Source of the DNA: Streptomyces aquilus
GTDB lineage: Bacteria; Actinomycetota; Actinomycetes; Streptomycetales; Streptomycetaceae
DNA: 64,000 nt
Direction of reading: 5' to 3'
Assembly (NCBI RefSeq): GCF_003955715.1
Contig: NZ_CP034463.1
Location: 8,246,001-8,310,000 of the forward strand
Shown: one piece after another, positions 8,479 to 16,957 of the stretch
Numbering within the stretch: position 1 is the stretch's first letter
Layout: each line of letters opens with the position of its first letter
The notes under the pieces: model-generated
What the model saw: only the letters and a program-made list of their open reading frames with translations
Databases searched by the model: none
What the model was told of the DNA's origin: nothing
Program-made: the position numbers and the translations under genes

Positions 8479-9438
8479 TCAGGCCTCCGGGATCTCGAAC
8501 TTCGACGTGCGCTGCATGCCCGCCGCCCGGCCCTTGCCCGAGATGACCAGCGCCATCTTGCGGCTGGCCTCGTCGATCATCTCGTCGCCGAGCATCGCCG
8601 AGCCCTTCTTGCCGCCCGCCTCGGACGTGTAGTAGTCGTACGCGTCCAGGATCAGCTCGGCGTGGTCGTAGTCCTCCTGGGAGGGCGAGAAGATCTCGTT
8701 GGACGCCTCGACCTGGCCCGGGTGCAGCACCCACTTGCCGTCGAAACCGAGCGCCGCGGCACGCTGGGCGACCTCGCGGTAGCCGTCGATGTTGCGGATC
8801 TGGAGGTAGGGGCCGTCGATCGCCTGGAGGTTGTTGGCGCGGGCGGCCATCAGGATCTTCATCAGGATGTAGTGGTAGGCGTCCGCCGGGTAGCCGGGCG
8901 GCTGCTCGCCCACGACCAGCGACTTCATGTTGATGGACGCCATGAAGTCGGCCGGGCCGAAGATGATCGTCTCGACGCGCTGGGAGGCCGTCGCGATCTC
9001 GTTGACGTTGTTGAGGCCCTGCGCGTTCTCGATCTGCGCCTCGATGCCGATCTTGCCGACCTCGAAGCCCATCGTCTTCTCGATCTGCGTCAGGAGGAGG
9101 TCGAGCGCGACGATCTGCTCGGCCGTCTGCACCTTCGGCAGCATGATGCAGTCGAGGTTCTGGCCGGCCCCCTCGACGACGGTCACGACATCGCGGTACG
9201 TCCACTCCGTCGTCCAGTCGTTGACGCGGACCACCCGCGTCTTGCCGGTCCAGTCGCCCTCGTTGAGGAACTTGACGATCGTGTGCCGCGCCTCGGGCTT
9301 GGCGAGCGGGGCGCACGCGTCCTCCAGGTCCAGGAAGACCTGGTCCGCCGGGAGGCCCTGCGCCTTCTCCAGGAAGCGGGGGTTGCTTCCCGGCACCGCG
9401 AGACACGAGCGGCGGGGACGCAGACGGTTGACGGTCAT
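8479..9438 (-). CDS. CitE-like lyase, probable beta-methylmalyl-CoA/malyl-CoA lyase
   Basis: HpcH/HpaI aldolase/citrate lyase family protein of 319 aa. It would cleave beta-methylmalyl-CoA to glyoxylate and propionyl-CoA. Visible family features are FLDLEDACAP (metal- and CoA-side acidic residues), TRVVRVNDW (Arg region), IMLPKVQTAEQI, IEAQIENAQGLNNV and IIFGPADFMASI. The ATG overlaps the meaA stop as ATGA. The MaoC gene follows after 5 nt. The role is assigned by family plus operon context. Confidence 0.9.
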   Translation of the reverse strand: MTVNRLRPRRSCLAVPGSNPRFLEKAQGLPADQVFLDLEDACAPLAKPEARHTIVKFLNEGDWTGKTRVVRVNDWTTEWTYRDVVTVVEGAGQNLDCIMLPKVQTAEQIVALDLLLTQIEKTMGFEVGKIGIEAQIENAQGLNNVNEIATASQRVETIIFGPADFMASINMKSLVVGEQPPGYPADAYHYILMKILMAARANNLQAIDGPYLQIRNIDGYREVAQRAAALGFDGKWVLHPGQVEASNEIFSPSQEDYDHAELILDAYDYYTSEAGGKKGSAMLGDEMIDEASRKMALVISGKGRAAGMQRTSKFEIPEA

Positions 9439-11483
9439 GCGGGGACCTCCAGGGGGTCGAGCTTGTTCGCTTTCCGGATCTCGTCGACGATGCGGCCGAT
9501 GATTCCGGTGATGTCGAAGTCCTTCGGGGTGAAGACGGCGGCCACTCCGGCGGCCCTGAGCTGCTCGGCATCGCCATTCGGGATGATGCCACCGGCGATC
9601 ACCGGGATATCTGTGGCACCGGCCACATGGAGCCGCTCCAGCACGTCCGGCACCAGCTGGGCGTGCGAGCCGGAGAGGATCGACAGGCCGACCGCGTGCA
9701 CGTCCTCCGCGAGGGCGGCGTCCACGATCTGCTCCGGGGTGAGCCGGATGCCCTGGTAGACCACCTCGAACCCGGCGTCCCGGGCCCGCACGGCGATCTG
9801 CTCGGCCCCGTTGGAGTGCCCGTCCAGGCCCGGCTTGCCGACCAGGAAGCGGAGCTTGCCGACGCCGAGGTCCTTGGCCGTCAGGTCGACCCTGCGGCGG
9901 ACGTCCGCCATGGGCGAGCCCTCCTCGGCGGGGACGGCCACCGGTGCGGAGGACACGCCCGTCGGGGCGCGGAACTCGCCGAACACCTCGCGCAGCGCCC
10001 CGGCCCACTCGCCGGTCGTGACCCCGGCGCGGGCGCACTCCAGGGTGGCCTCCATGAGGTTGCCGGTGCCCTTCGCGGCCTCCTTCAGCTTCTCCAGCGC
10101 CTTGCAGGGGCGCGGGTGGTTGAAGGGCGGCTGGTAGCGGGTGTCGCGCCAGTTCCGGAGGCCGGCGATGACACGGGCCTCGACCGCCGGGTCGACCGTC
10201 TGGATCGCGGTGTCCAGGTCGGCCGTCAACGGGTTCGGCTCGGTCGTCTCGAAGATGTTGACGCCGACGATCTTCTCCTGGCCCGACTCGATCCGGGCCC
10301 GGCGTTCGGCGTGCGAGGAGACGAGCTGCGACTTGAGGTAGCCGGACTCGACGGCGGCCATCGCGCCGCCCATCTCCTGGATGCGCTCGATCTCGGTGAG
10401 GGACTCCTCGACGAGCGTGTTCACCTTCGCCTCGACGACGTGCGAGCCCGCGAAGATGTCCTCGTACTCCAACAGGTCGCTCTCGTAGGCCAGCACCTGC
10501 TGCATCCGCAGCGACCACTGCTGGTCCCAGGGCCGGGGAAGACCCAGGGCCTCGTTCCAGGCCGGCAGCTGGACGGCACGCGCGCGTGCGTCCTTGGAGA
10601 GGGTGACGGCCAGCATCTCCAGGACGATCCGCTGGACGTTGTTCTCGGGCTGCGCCTCGGTCAGGCCCAGGGAGTTGACCTGGACGCCGTACCGGAAGCG
10701 GCGCTGCTTGGGGTTCTCGATGCCGTACCGCTCGCGGGTGATCTTGTCCCAGATGCGGCCGAAGGCGCGCATCTTGCACATCTCCTCGATGAAGCGGACG
10801 CCCGCGTTCACGAAGAAGGAGATCCGGGCGACGACGTCGCCGAACTTCTCGGCCGGCACCTGGCCGGAGTCCCGGACGGCGTCGAGGACGGCGATCGCCG
10901 TCGACATCGCGTACGCGATCTCCTGGACCGGCGTGGCCCCGGCCTCCTGCAGGTGGTAGCTGCAGATGTTGATCGGGTTCCACTTCGGGATGTGGGAGAC
11001 CGTGTACGCGATCATGTCGGTCGTCAGCCGGAGCGACGGTCCCGGCGGGAAGACGTGCGTCCCTCGGGACAGGTACTCCTTGACGATGTCGTTCTGGGTC
11101 GTGCCCTGGAGCTTGGTGATGTCGGCGCCCTGCTCCTCGGCGACGACCTGGTAGAGCGCCAGCAGCCACATGGCGGTGGCGTTGATCGTCATCGAGGTGT
11201 TCATCTGCTCCAGGGGGATGTCCTGGAACAGCCGGCGCATGTCACCGAGGTGCGCGATCGGCACACCGACCCGGCCGACCTCGCCGCGGGCGAGGATGTG
11301 GTCGGAGTCGTAGCCGGTCTGGGTCGGCAGGTCGAAGGCCACGGAGAGCCCTGTCTGCCCCTTGGCGAGGTTGCGCCGGTACAGCTCGTTGGACGCCTCG
11401 GCCGTGGAGTGGCCGGCGTACGTGCGCATGAGCCACGGCCGGTCCTTCTCCCGCGCGCCTTCGGCGGGCTGACGCTCAGTCAT
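9435..11483 (-). CDS. meaA: Ethylmalonyl-CoA mutase (B12-dependent), MeaA
   Basis: Adenosylcobalamin-dependent carbon-skeleton mutase converting ethylmalonyl-CoA to methylsuccinyl-CoA. The protein is a single chain of 682 aa. The N-terminal substrate barrel begins RPWLMRTYAGHSTAEASNELYR. The C-terminal B12 domain carries the base-off motif GLDGHSNGAEQ (D-x-H-x-x-G) and later SILSGSH and PVIAGGIIP. Start ATG at 11483. It lies 17 nt after ccr, whose product makes its substrate, and overlaps the lyase gene by four bases. No B12 riboswitch fits in the short gap upstream. Confidence 0.94.
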   Translation of the reverse strand: MTERQPAEGAREKDRPWLMRTYAGHSTAEASNELYRRNLAKGQTGLSVAFDLPTQTGYDSDHILARGEVGRVGVPIAHLGDMRRLFQDIPLEQMNTSMTINATAMWLLALYQVVAEEQGADITKLQGTTQNDIVKEYLSRGTHVFPPGPSLRLTTDMIAYTVSHIPKWNPINICSYHLQEAGATPVQEIAYAMSTAIAVLDAVRDSGQVPAEKFGDVVARISFFVNAGVRFIEEMCKMRAFGRIWDKITRERYGIENPKQRRFRYGVQVNSLGLTEAQPENNVQRIVLEMLAVTLSKDARARAVQLPAWNEALGLPRPWDQQWSLRMQQVLAYESDLLEYEDIFAGSHVVEAKVNTLVEESLTEIERIQEMGGAMAAVESGYLKSQLVSSHAERRARIESGQEKIVGVNIFETTEPNPLTADLDTAIQTVDPAVEARVIAGLRNWRDTRYQPPFNHPRPCKALEKLKEAAKGTGNLMEATLECARAGVTTGEWAGALREVFGEFRAPTGVSSAPVAVPAEEGSPMADVRRRVDLTAKDLGVGKLRFLVGKPGLDGHSNGAEQIAVRARDAGFEVVYQGIRLTPEQIVDAALAEDVHAVGLSILSGSHAQLVPDVLERLHVAGATDIPVIAGGIIPNGDAEQLRAAGVAAVFTPKDFDITGIIGRIVDEIRKANKLDPLEVPA

Positions 11484-11500
11484 CTATGACCCCGGGTGTC

Positions 11501-12844
11501 TCAGATGTTGCGGAAGCGGTTGATGGCGTCGATGTGCTGGGCGCGCATCTCCTCGTCGCGCACGCCGAGGCCTTCCTCGGGGGCGAGGCACAGCACGCCG
11601 ACCTTGCCCTGGTGGAGGTTGCGGTGCACGTCGTACGCGGCCTGACCGGTCTCCTCCAGGGAGTAGGTCTTCGACAGCGTCGGGTGGATCTTGCCCTTCG
11701 CGATGAGCCGGTTGGCCTCCCAGGCCTCGCGGTAGTTGGCGAAGTGCGAGCCGATGATCCGCTTCAGCGACATCCACAGGTAGCGGTTGTCGTACTCGTG
11801 CATGTAGCCCGAGGTCGAGGCGCAGGTGGTGATGGTGCCGCCCTTGCGGGTGACGAAGACCGAGGCGCCGAAGGTCTCGCGGCCGGGGTGCTCGAAGACG
11901 ATGTCGATGTCCTCGCCGCCGGTGAGCTCGCGGATGCGCTTGCCGAAGCGCTTCCACTCCTTGGGGTCCTGGGTGTTCTCGTCCTTCCAGAACCGGTAGC
12001 CCTCGGCGTTGCGGTCGATGATCGCGTCGGCGCCCATCGCCCGGCAGATGTCCGCCTTCTGCGGCGAGGACACGACGCAGATCGGGTTGGCGCCGCCGGC
12101 CAGCGCGAACTGCGTGGCGTACGAGCCGAGGCCGCCGCTCGCGCCCCAGATCAGGACGTTGTCGCCCTGCTTCATGGCGGCGCCGTTGCGGGAGACCAGC
12201 TGGCGGTAGGCGGTGGAGTTGACGAGGCCCGGGGCCGCCGCCTCCTCCCACGACAGGTGACCCGGCTTGGGCATCAGCTGGTTGGACTTGACGAGCGCGA
12301 TCTCGGCGAGGCCGCCGAAGTTGGTCTCGAAGCCCCAGATGCGCTGCTCGGGGTCGAGCATCGTGTCGTTGTGGCCGTCGGAGGACTCCAGCTCGACGGA
12401 GAGACAGTGTGCGACGACCTCGTCGCCGGGCTTCCAGGAGTTCACGCCCGGGCCGGTGCGCAGGACGACGCCCGCGAGGTCGGAGCCGATGATGTGGTAC
12501 GGCAGGTCGTGGCGCTTGGCCAGGTCGCTGGTGCGGCCGTAGCGCTCCAGGAACCCGAAGGTGGACAGCGGCTCGAAGATCGAGGTCCACACCGAGTTGT
12601 AGTTGACGCTGGAGGCCATGACGGCGACCAGCGCCTCGCCGGGGCCGAGTTCCGGCAGGGCCACCTCGTCGAGGTGGATGGACTTGCGCGGGTCCTTGTC
12701 GCGGGTCTCCAGGCCCGCGAACATCTCCGTCTCGTCCTTGTGCACGGTGATCGCGCGGTACGACTCGGGGAGCGGCAGGGCGGCGAAGTCGGCCGGAGTC
12801 GAGTCCGGCGACTGGATCGCGTCCAGGATGTCCTTCGTGGTCAC
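11501..12844 (-). CDS. ccr: Crotonyl-CoA carboxylase/reductase
   Basis: NADPH-dependent reductive carboxylase turning crotonyl-CoA and CO2 into ethylmalonyl-CoA, the committed step of the pathway and a source of extender units for polyketides. The protein has 447 aa of the MDR superfamily. It has an Asn at residue 81 (SSVNYNSVW), the position of the CO2-binding Asn in characterised enzymes, a following Phe-Glu pair in IWGFETNFGG, and the late His in GSHFANYREAW. The nucleotide site is WGASGGLGSYA. The GTG at 12844 has GGAGG 7 nt upstream. It is first gene of the operon and has its own promoter near 13049-13077. Confidence 0.95.
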   Translation of the reverse strand: MTTKDILDAIQSPDSTPADFAALPLPESYRAITVHKDETEMFAGLETRDKDPRKSIHLDEVALPELGPGEALVAVMASSVNYNSVWTSIFEPLSTFGFLERYGRTSDLAKRHDLPYHIIGSDLAGVVLRTGPGVNSWKPGDEVVAHCLSVELESSDGHNDTMLDPEQRIWGFETNFGGLAEIALVKSNQLMPKPGHLSWEEAAAPGLVNSTAYRQLVSRNGAAMKQGDNVLIWGASGGLGSYATQFALAGGANPICVVSSPQKADICRAMGADAIIDRNAEGYRFWKDENTQDPKEWKRFGKRIRELTGGEDIDIVFEHPGRETFGASVFVTRKGGTITTCASTSGYMHEYDNRYLWMSLKRIIGSHFANYREAWEANRLIAKGKIHPTLSKTYSLEETGQAAYDVHRNLHQGKVGVLCLAPEEGLGVRDEEMRAQHIDAINRFRNI

Positions 12845-13048
12845 GGTGTTGCCTCCGGCGATACGCGTCCTGAGGGAGGGACGCTGAGGGTTACGTCGGT
12901 GCCGTCGGTTCGGCGGTCTTGGTGTGCGGCAGCGCTTTGTGGCGCGGGAGGTTGCCTGTGACGCAGGCGTCCGGGCGGGCAAGTCGATGACTTGTTGGGA
13001 CAGCCGACGTGCGAAAGGTCTCTGCACGCCGGCCGCCCGGACTCCTTC

Positions 13049-13077
13049 AACGTATGACACCGCGTGTCACCTGGCAA
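13049..13077 (-). promoter_or_regulatory. Predicted ccr promoter with palindromic operator
   Basis: On the minus strand TTGCCA (-35, 13072-13077) is followed by a 17-nt spacer and TACGTT (-10, 13049-13054). The spacer contains the perfect inverted repeat TGACAC-CGC-GTGTCA (13055-13069), ending directly at the -10. A bound repressor here would block RNA polymerase. The neighbouring TetR protein is the obvious candidate, by inference only. Confidence 0.65.
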
Positions 13078-13188
13078 GGCACTGAGTGCCAGCAACCGCT
13101 CTCAGGTGAAATCTTTACGTAACAAATGAGCGATGATCGATCGAACGCGGCTTGAATTCCCCTCGAAAAGGGGCTCTGACATGCCAAA

Positions 13189-13212
13189 ACGGCCACCCCG
13201 AAGGGTGGCCGT
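13189..13212 (-). terminator. Terminator of the tetR gene
   Basis: Perfect 10-bp stem ACGGCCACCC/GGGTGGCCGT with loop CGAA, followed on the minus strand by TTT. It lies 22 nt past the tetR stop and should insulate ccr from tetR transcription. Confidence 0.85.
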
Positions 13213-13233
13213 CATCACAGCGGAGGGGAGGGC

Positions 13234-14043
13234 TCAGCGGTCCTTGAGCGCCTCTTCGATGGTCCGCATCACCTGGTCCAGCGGGGCGTCGGTGCGCGCG
13301 ACCGTCACCAGCACCTCGCCGTGGGTGGAGACCGTCGCGGCGGACGGCTGCGGGGTTGCCGTGCGCCCGGCGCCGATGCCGGTCCCGAACGTCTTCCGTA
13401 CGATCGCGAAGGCGTGGTCCAGCTGGGCCTCCACGTCGCCCTGGCCGCCGGCCCGGAGCCAGCGCCGCAGCACGTGGTTGTGCGCGGTGACCACGGCGGA
13501 CGCGGCGACCTCCGCGAGCAGCGGGTCGTCGTTGGCGTCGTCGTCGTGCGCGTGCTCGTCGAAGTGGCCCAGCAGATAGCGGGTGAACAGGCGCTCGTAG
13601 CGGGCCACCGACGCGATCTCCGCCTCGCGCAGGGTCGGCACCTCACGGGTCAGCTTGTAGCGGGCGACCGAGATCTCCGGCCGGGCCGCGTACATCCGCA
13701 TGACCTCCTTGATGCCGTTGCACACCGTGTCGAGCGGGTGCTCGTGCGGGGGAGCCGCGTTGAGCACGGCCTCGGCGCGGATCAGGGTGTCGTCGTGATC
13801 GGGGAAGATCGCCTCTTCCTTGGAGCGGAAGTGACGGAAGAAGGTACGGCGCGCGACTCCGGCCGCGGCCGCGATCTCGTCGACGGTGGTCGCCTCGTAC
13901 CCCTTGGTCGAGAACAGCTCCATCGCCGCGGCCGCCAGTTCTCGGCGCATCTTGAGCCGTTGGGCGGCCGCGCGGCTGCCTGCGGCACTCTCCGGCGCGT
14001 CGGGCGTAGCTGGTGTACGTGAGGACTTGGCGGGCTGGGACAT
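13234..14043 (-). CDS. TetR family transcriptional regulator
   Basis: One-component repressor of 269 aa. The N-terminal helix-turn-helix is clear around residues 35-80 (ELFSTKGYEATTVDEIAAAA followed by RTFFRHFRSKEEAIF). The C-terminal ligand domain is poorly conserved and has an acidic insert (DEHAHDDDANDD). Start ATG at 14043 is tentative: no strong ribosome site is visible, and an in-frame ATG at 14061 is possible. It lies between the double 3-hydroxyacyl-CoA dehydrogenase gene and ccr on the same strand. It is a reasonable candidate for an acyl-CoA-sensing regulator of one or both. Confidence 0.88.
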   Translation of the reverse strand: MSQPAKSSRTPATPDAPESAAGSRAAAQRLKMRRELAAAAMELFSTKGYEATTVDEIAAAAGVARRTFFRHFRSKEEAIFPDHDDTLIRAEAVLNAAPPHEHPLDTVCNGIKEVMRMYAARPEISVARYKLTREVPTLREAEIASVARYERLFTRYLLGHFDEHAHDDDANDDPLLAEVAASAVVTAHNHVLRRWLRAGGQGDVEAQLDHAFAIVRKTFGTGIGAGRTATPQPSAATVSTHGEVLVTVARTDAPLDQVMRTIEEALKDR

Positions 14044-14087
14044 GACCCGAACGTACTGCATGTGCGCAGGTTGGCGCTCCTGTCCCA

Positions 14088-14121
14088 GGGAGCCCCCGCC
14101 CGCCGTGGGCGGGGGGTTCCC
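14088..14121 (-). terminator. GC-rich hairpin between dehydrogenase and tetR genes
   Basis: GGGAGCCCCCGCCC and GGGCGGGGGGTTCCC pair almost completely around a 5-nt loop. It lies 59 nt past the dehydrogenase stop and just upstream of tetR, so it is a terminator or attenuator between them. Confidence 0.65.
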
Positions 14122-14179
14122 GTGGGGGTCGAGCAGTCCGCCCCAGTCGTCGTTCGCTCTGAACCAGTCGCCGGACGCG

Positions 14180-15985
14180 TCAGCGGCGGGCATATTCGCG
14201 GAAGCCGCGGCCGGTCTTGCGGCCGAGGCAGCCCGCGGCCACCAGGTGCTCCAGGAGCGGGGCCGGGGCCAGGCCCGGGTCCCGGAACTCGCGGTGCAGG
14301 ACCTTCTCGATGGCGAGCGACACGTCCAGTCCGACGACGTCCAGCAGCTCGAAGGGGCCCATCGGGTAGCCACCGCCGAGCTTCATCGCGGCGTCGATGT
14401 CGTCGAGGGAGGCGTAGTGCTCCTCGACCATCTTGATGGCGTTGTTGAGGTACGGGAACAGCAGCGCGTTCACGATGAACCCGGCCCGGTCCCCGCAGTC
14501 CACCGCGTGCTTCCTGATGCGGCCGCAGACCTCGCGGACCGTCGCGTGGACGTCCTCCGCCGTGAGGACCGTGCGCACGACCTCGACCAGCTTCATCGCC
14601 GGCGCCGGGTTGAAGAAGTGCATGCCGATCACGTCCTGCGGGCGCGAGGTGGCGCGGGCGCAGGCGACGACCGGGAGCGAGGAGGTGGTGGTGGCCAGGA
14701 CCGCGCCCGGCTTGCAGACCTTGTCCAGCGTCTGGAACAGCTGCTGCTTGATCTCCAGGTCCTCGGCGACCGCCTCGACCGCCAGGTCGACGTCGGCGAA
14801 GGCGTCGTAGGAGCCCGCCGGCGTGATCAGGTCCAGGGTCTGCGCGGCGGCCTCGGCGGTCATCCGGCCCTTGTCGACCGAGCGCGAGAGGGACTTGCCG
14901 ATACGGGCCTTGGCGGCCTGCGCCTTCTCCTCGCTGCGGGCGGCCAGGACGACCTGGTACCCGGCCTTGGCGAAGACCTCGGCGATGCCGGACGCCATGG
15001 TGCCCGAACCGGCGACACCGACGGAACGGACCGAGCGGCCCTCGGCCCGGGAGCCGCCCTCGGCGGGCGTCAGGGCGTCCGGGACGACGGTCGCGCTGCC
15101 CGGGGCCTCGTACGAGTAGAAGCCGCGGCCCGACTTACGGCCCGTCAGGCCCGCCTCGCTGAGCTGCTTGAGGATCGGGGCGGGGGCGTGCAGCCGGTCG
15201 TGGGACTCGGCGTACATGGCGTCCAGGACGGTCCGCGCGGTGTCGATGCCGATCAGGTCGAGCAGCGCGAGCGGGCCCATCGGCAGTCCGCAGCCGAGCC
15301 GCATCGCGGCGTCGATGTCCTCACGGGAGGCGTACTTCGCCTCGTACATCGCGGCGGCCTGGTTGAGGTAGCCGAACAGCAGCCCGTCGGCGACGAAGCC
15401 GGGCCGGTCGCCGACCGCGACGGGCTCCTTGCCCAGGTCGAGCGCGAGATCGGTGACGGCGGTGACGGCGTTCGGCGCGGTCAGCACCGAGGAGACCACC
15501 TCGACCAGCTTCATCGCCGGCGCCGGGTTGAAGAAGTGCAGGCCGAGCACGCGCTCCGGACGGGCCGAGTCGGCCGCGAGCCGGGTGACGGACAGGGCGT
15601 TGGTGCCGGTCGCCAGGATCGTCCCGGGCCGGACGATGCCGTCGAGCTCGCGGAAGATCTGGTGCTTGATCTCGTACGACTCCGGGACCACCTCGATGAC
15701 CAGGTCCGCGTCGGCCGCGGTGCGCAGGTCGGTGGAGGTGCGGATCCGGGCGAGGATGTCCGCGCGCTGCTCCTCGGTCAGCCGGCCACGGGTCACGGCA
15801 CGGCCGGTGGAGGTCTCCAGGGCGGCGACGGCCTGGGCGGCCGCGGCCTCGCTGATGTCGATGCCGAGGACCGTGCGGCCGGCCTTGGCGAGGACCTCGG
15901 CGATGCCGGTGCCCATGGTGCCGAGGCCGACGACGGCGACGGTCTGGATCGGGGACAGAGGGGTGTCGGACAGGGGAGCGGCCAT
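14180..15985 (-). CDS. Tandem 3-hydroxyacyl-CoA (3-hydroxybutyryl-CoA) dehydrogenase
   Basis: NAD-dependent oxidoreductase interconverting 3-hydroxyacyl-CoA and 3-oxoacyl-CoA. The protein has 601 aa, about twice the usual 285-aa short enzyme, because two complete copies are fused. Each copy has a Rossmann site (VVGLGTMGTGIAEVLAKAG; GVAGSGTMASGIAEVFAKAG), the catalytic HFFNPAPAMKLVEVV segment and a C-terminal KSGRGFYSY / KTGRGFREY end. The ATG at 15985 follows CTGGAG by 9 nt. Its position beside ccr suggests supply of 3-hydroxybutyryl-CoA for crotonyl-CoA formation, an inference. Confidence 0.93.
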   Translation of the reverse strand: MAAPLSDTPLSPIQTVAVVGLGTMGTGIAEVLAKAGRTVLGIDISEAAAAQAVAALETSTGRAVTRGRLTEEQRADILARIRTSTDLRTAADADLVIEVVPESYEIKHQIFRELDGIVRPGTILATGTNALSVTRLAADSARPERVLGLHFFNPAPAMKLVEVVSSVLTAPNAVTAVTDLALDLGKEPVAVGDRPGFVADGLLFGYLNQAAAMYEAKYASREDIDAAMRLGCGLPMGPLALLDLIGIDTARTVLDAMYAESHDRLHAPAPILKQLSEAGLTGRKSGRGFYSYEAPGSATVVPDALTPAEGGSRAEGRSVRSVGVAGSGTMASGIAEVFAKAGYQVVLAARSEEKAQAAKARIGKSLSRSVDKGRMTAEAAAQTLDLITPAGSYDAFADVDLAVEAVAEDLEIKQQLFQTLDKVCKPGAVLATTTSSLPVVACARATSRPQDVIGMHFFNPAPAMKLVEVVRTVLTAEDVHATVREVCGRIRKHAVDCGDRAGFIVNALLFPYLNNAIKMVEEHYASLDDIDAAMKLGGGYPMGPFELLDVVGLDVSLAIEKVLHREFRDPGLAPAPLLEHLVAAGCLGRKTGRGFREYARR

Positions 15986-16372
15986 CGCGGGACTCCAGGA
16001 ATGAGGGTGACGACTGGGAGCGCGACCCGGTACGCCGAAGGGCGCACCGGGTGCGTGGACACTGCGAGATGCGGGTGTTGCCGGGCTACTTGCGCACACG
16101 CCCGGTGGTGCGAAGCCGTCGTCACGGGCGTGCACACGCCCGGAGAACGGTGAAGCCGACCGGCCCTGTCCCAAGCCGCGTCGTACTGAGGTACCGAACA
16201 ACGGGTACCGAACCGACTGCTCTTGTGATGGCTGCGTCACCAGGCCACCGCAAGGAGTTCCGCGAGTGGGTAACTCGCTCGATTGAGCTTAACCCGCGGG
16301 TAACGAGCGCGCCAGCCCCCGGTCTTTGTGATGTACGTCCCTCGCCCCCTGTGCCCCGCCTAGGCTGCCGTC
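15986..16372. other. Divergent intergenic region with repeats (387 bp)
   Basis: No gene found. It contains direct repeats of GGTACCGAAC at 16190-16199 and 16204-16213 (period 14), and the inverted repeat GCGAGT-GGGTA-ACTCGC at 16262-16278. A possible -10 TAGGCT lies at 16361-16366, just before the HEAT gene. These are candidate control sites for the divergent dehydrogenase and HEAT genes. Confidence 0.5.
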
Positions 16373-16957
16373 ATGGACGAAGAGTTGCGATCGCTCACGG
16401 AGCGCTTACGGCAGGAGTCCGGGGCGTCGGCGGCCTATGAGCGGCTGGCGGGGACGAAGGACCTCGACGAACTGGCGGCGGTGCTGACCGAATCCGGGCA
16501 GCCGCTGTGGGCGCGGGAGCTGGCCGCTTTCCGCCTGGGAGTCGCCGGCGACCCCCGCGCCTTCGAGGCCCTCGTCCTGCTGCTCAACCACCGCGACCCG
16601 CAGCGCTGCGCCTCCGCCGCCCACGCCCTGGCCCGCCTGGGAGACCCGCGCACGGCCCGCGCGGCGGCGGCCCTGGCCACCAACGAACTGCGGGTCGCCT
16701 ACGCCCTGCACCCGGTCAGGCTGCTCGCCGAACTGCGCGCGCCCGAGTCGGTCCCGGCCCTCATCACCACGCTCTCGCGGCGCCTGCGCCCGCACGACCC
16801 CTACCGCCGGGTGGCCCTCGCCTGCGTCGAGGGCCTCGGCACCCTCGGCGACGCCCGCGCCCGACCGGTACTGAACGAGGCCCTGGCGCATCCGGCGCTG
16901 GCGGAGGCGGCCGTGCACGCGCTGGCGCGGATTCCTAGCCCGCGCGGAGGCTCTTGA
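16373..16957 (+). CDS. HEAT-repeat protein with a TTA codon
   Basis: Protein of 194 aa made of HEAT/PBS-lyase-type helical repeats, seen in the recurring pattern AxxALARLGDPR and ALIT..LRPHDPYRR. This is a protein-binding scaffold; no enzyme residues are visible and its partner is unknown. Leu-12 is encoded by TTA (16406-16408), the codon that in Streptomyces needs the bldA tRNA, so expression may be tied to development. The ATG at 16373 has no clear ribosome site, but TAGGCT lies 6 nt before it, suggesting a leaderless mRNA. The 3' end overlaps the convergent GNAT gene by 23 bp. Confidence 0.82.
   Translation: MDEELRSLTERLRQESGASAAYERLAGTKDLDELAAVLTESGQPLWARELAAFRLGVAGDPRAFEALVLLLNHRDPQRCASAAHALARLGDPRTARAAAALATNELRVAYALHPVRLLAELRAPESVPALITTLSRRLRPHDPYRRVALACVEGLGTLGDARARPVLNEALAHPALAEAAVHALARIPSPRGGS

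Larger units (their letters stand above)
12845..13233. other. Intergenic region between ccr and tetR (389 bp)
   Basis: No gene found. The region holds the ccr promoter and operator-like palindrome (13049-13077), a second 5-bp inverted repeat GGCAC-TGA-GTGCC at 13078-13090, a weak CCCCT/AGGGG stem near 13160-13173, and the tetR terminator at 13189-13212. The predicted ccr mRNA leader of about 200 nt has no recognisable riboswitch. Confidence 0.6.

Noticed and set aside
11484..11500. B12 riboswitch for meaA
   Set aside because: Only 17 nt separate ccr and meaA, too short for a cobalamin riboswitch, and the ccr leader shows no B12 box.
16203..16208. GGGTAC upstream of the HEAT gene as a sigma-B promoter
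   Set aside because: No GnnTn element at 14-16 nt upstream, and the site is part of a direct repeat 165 nt from the gene.
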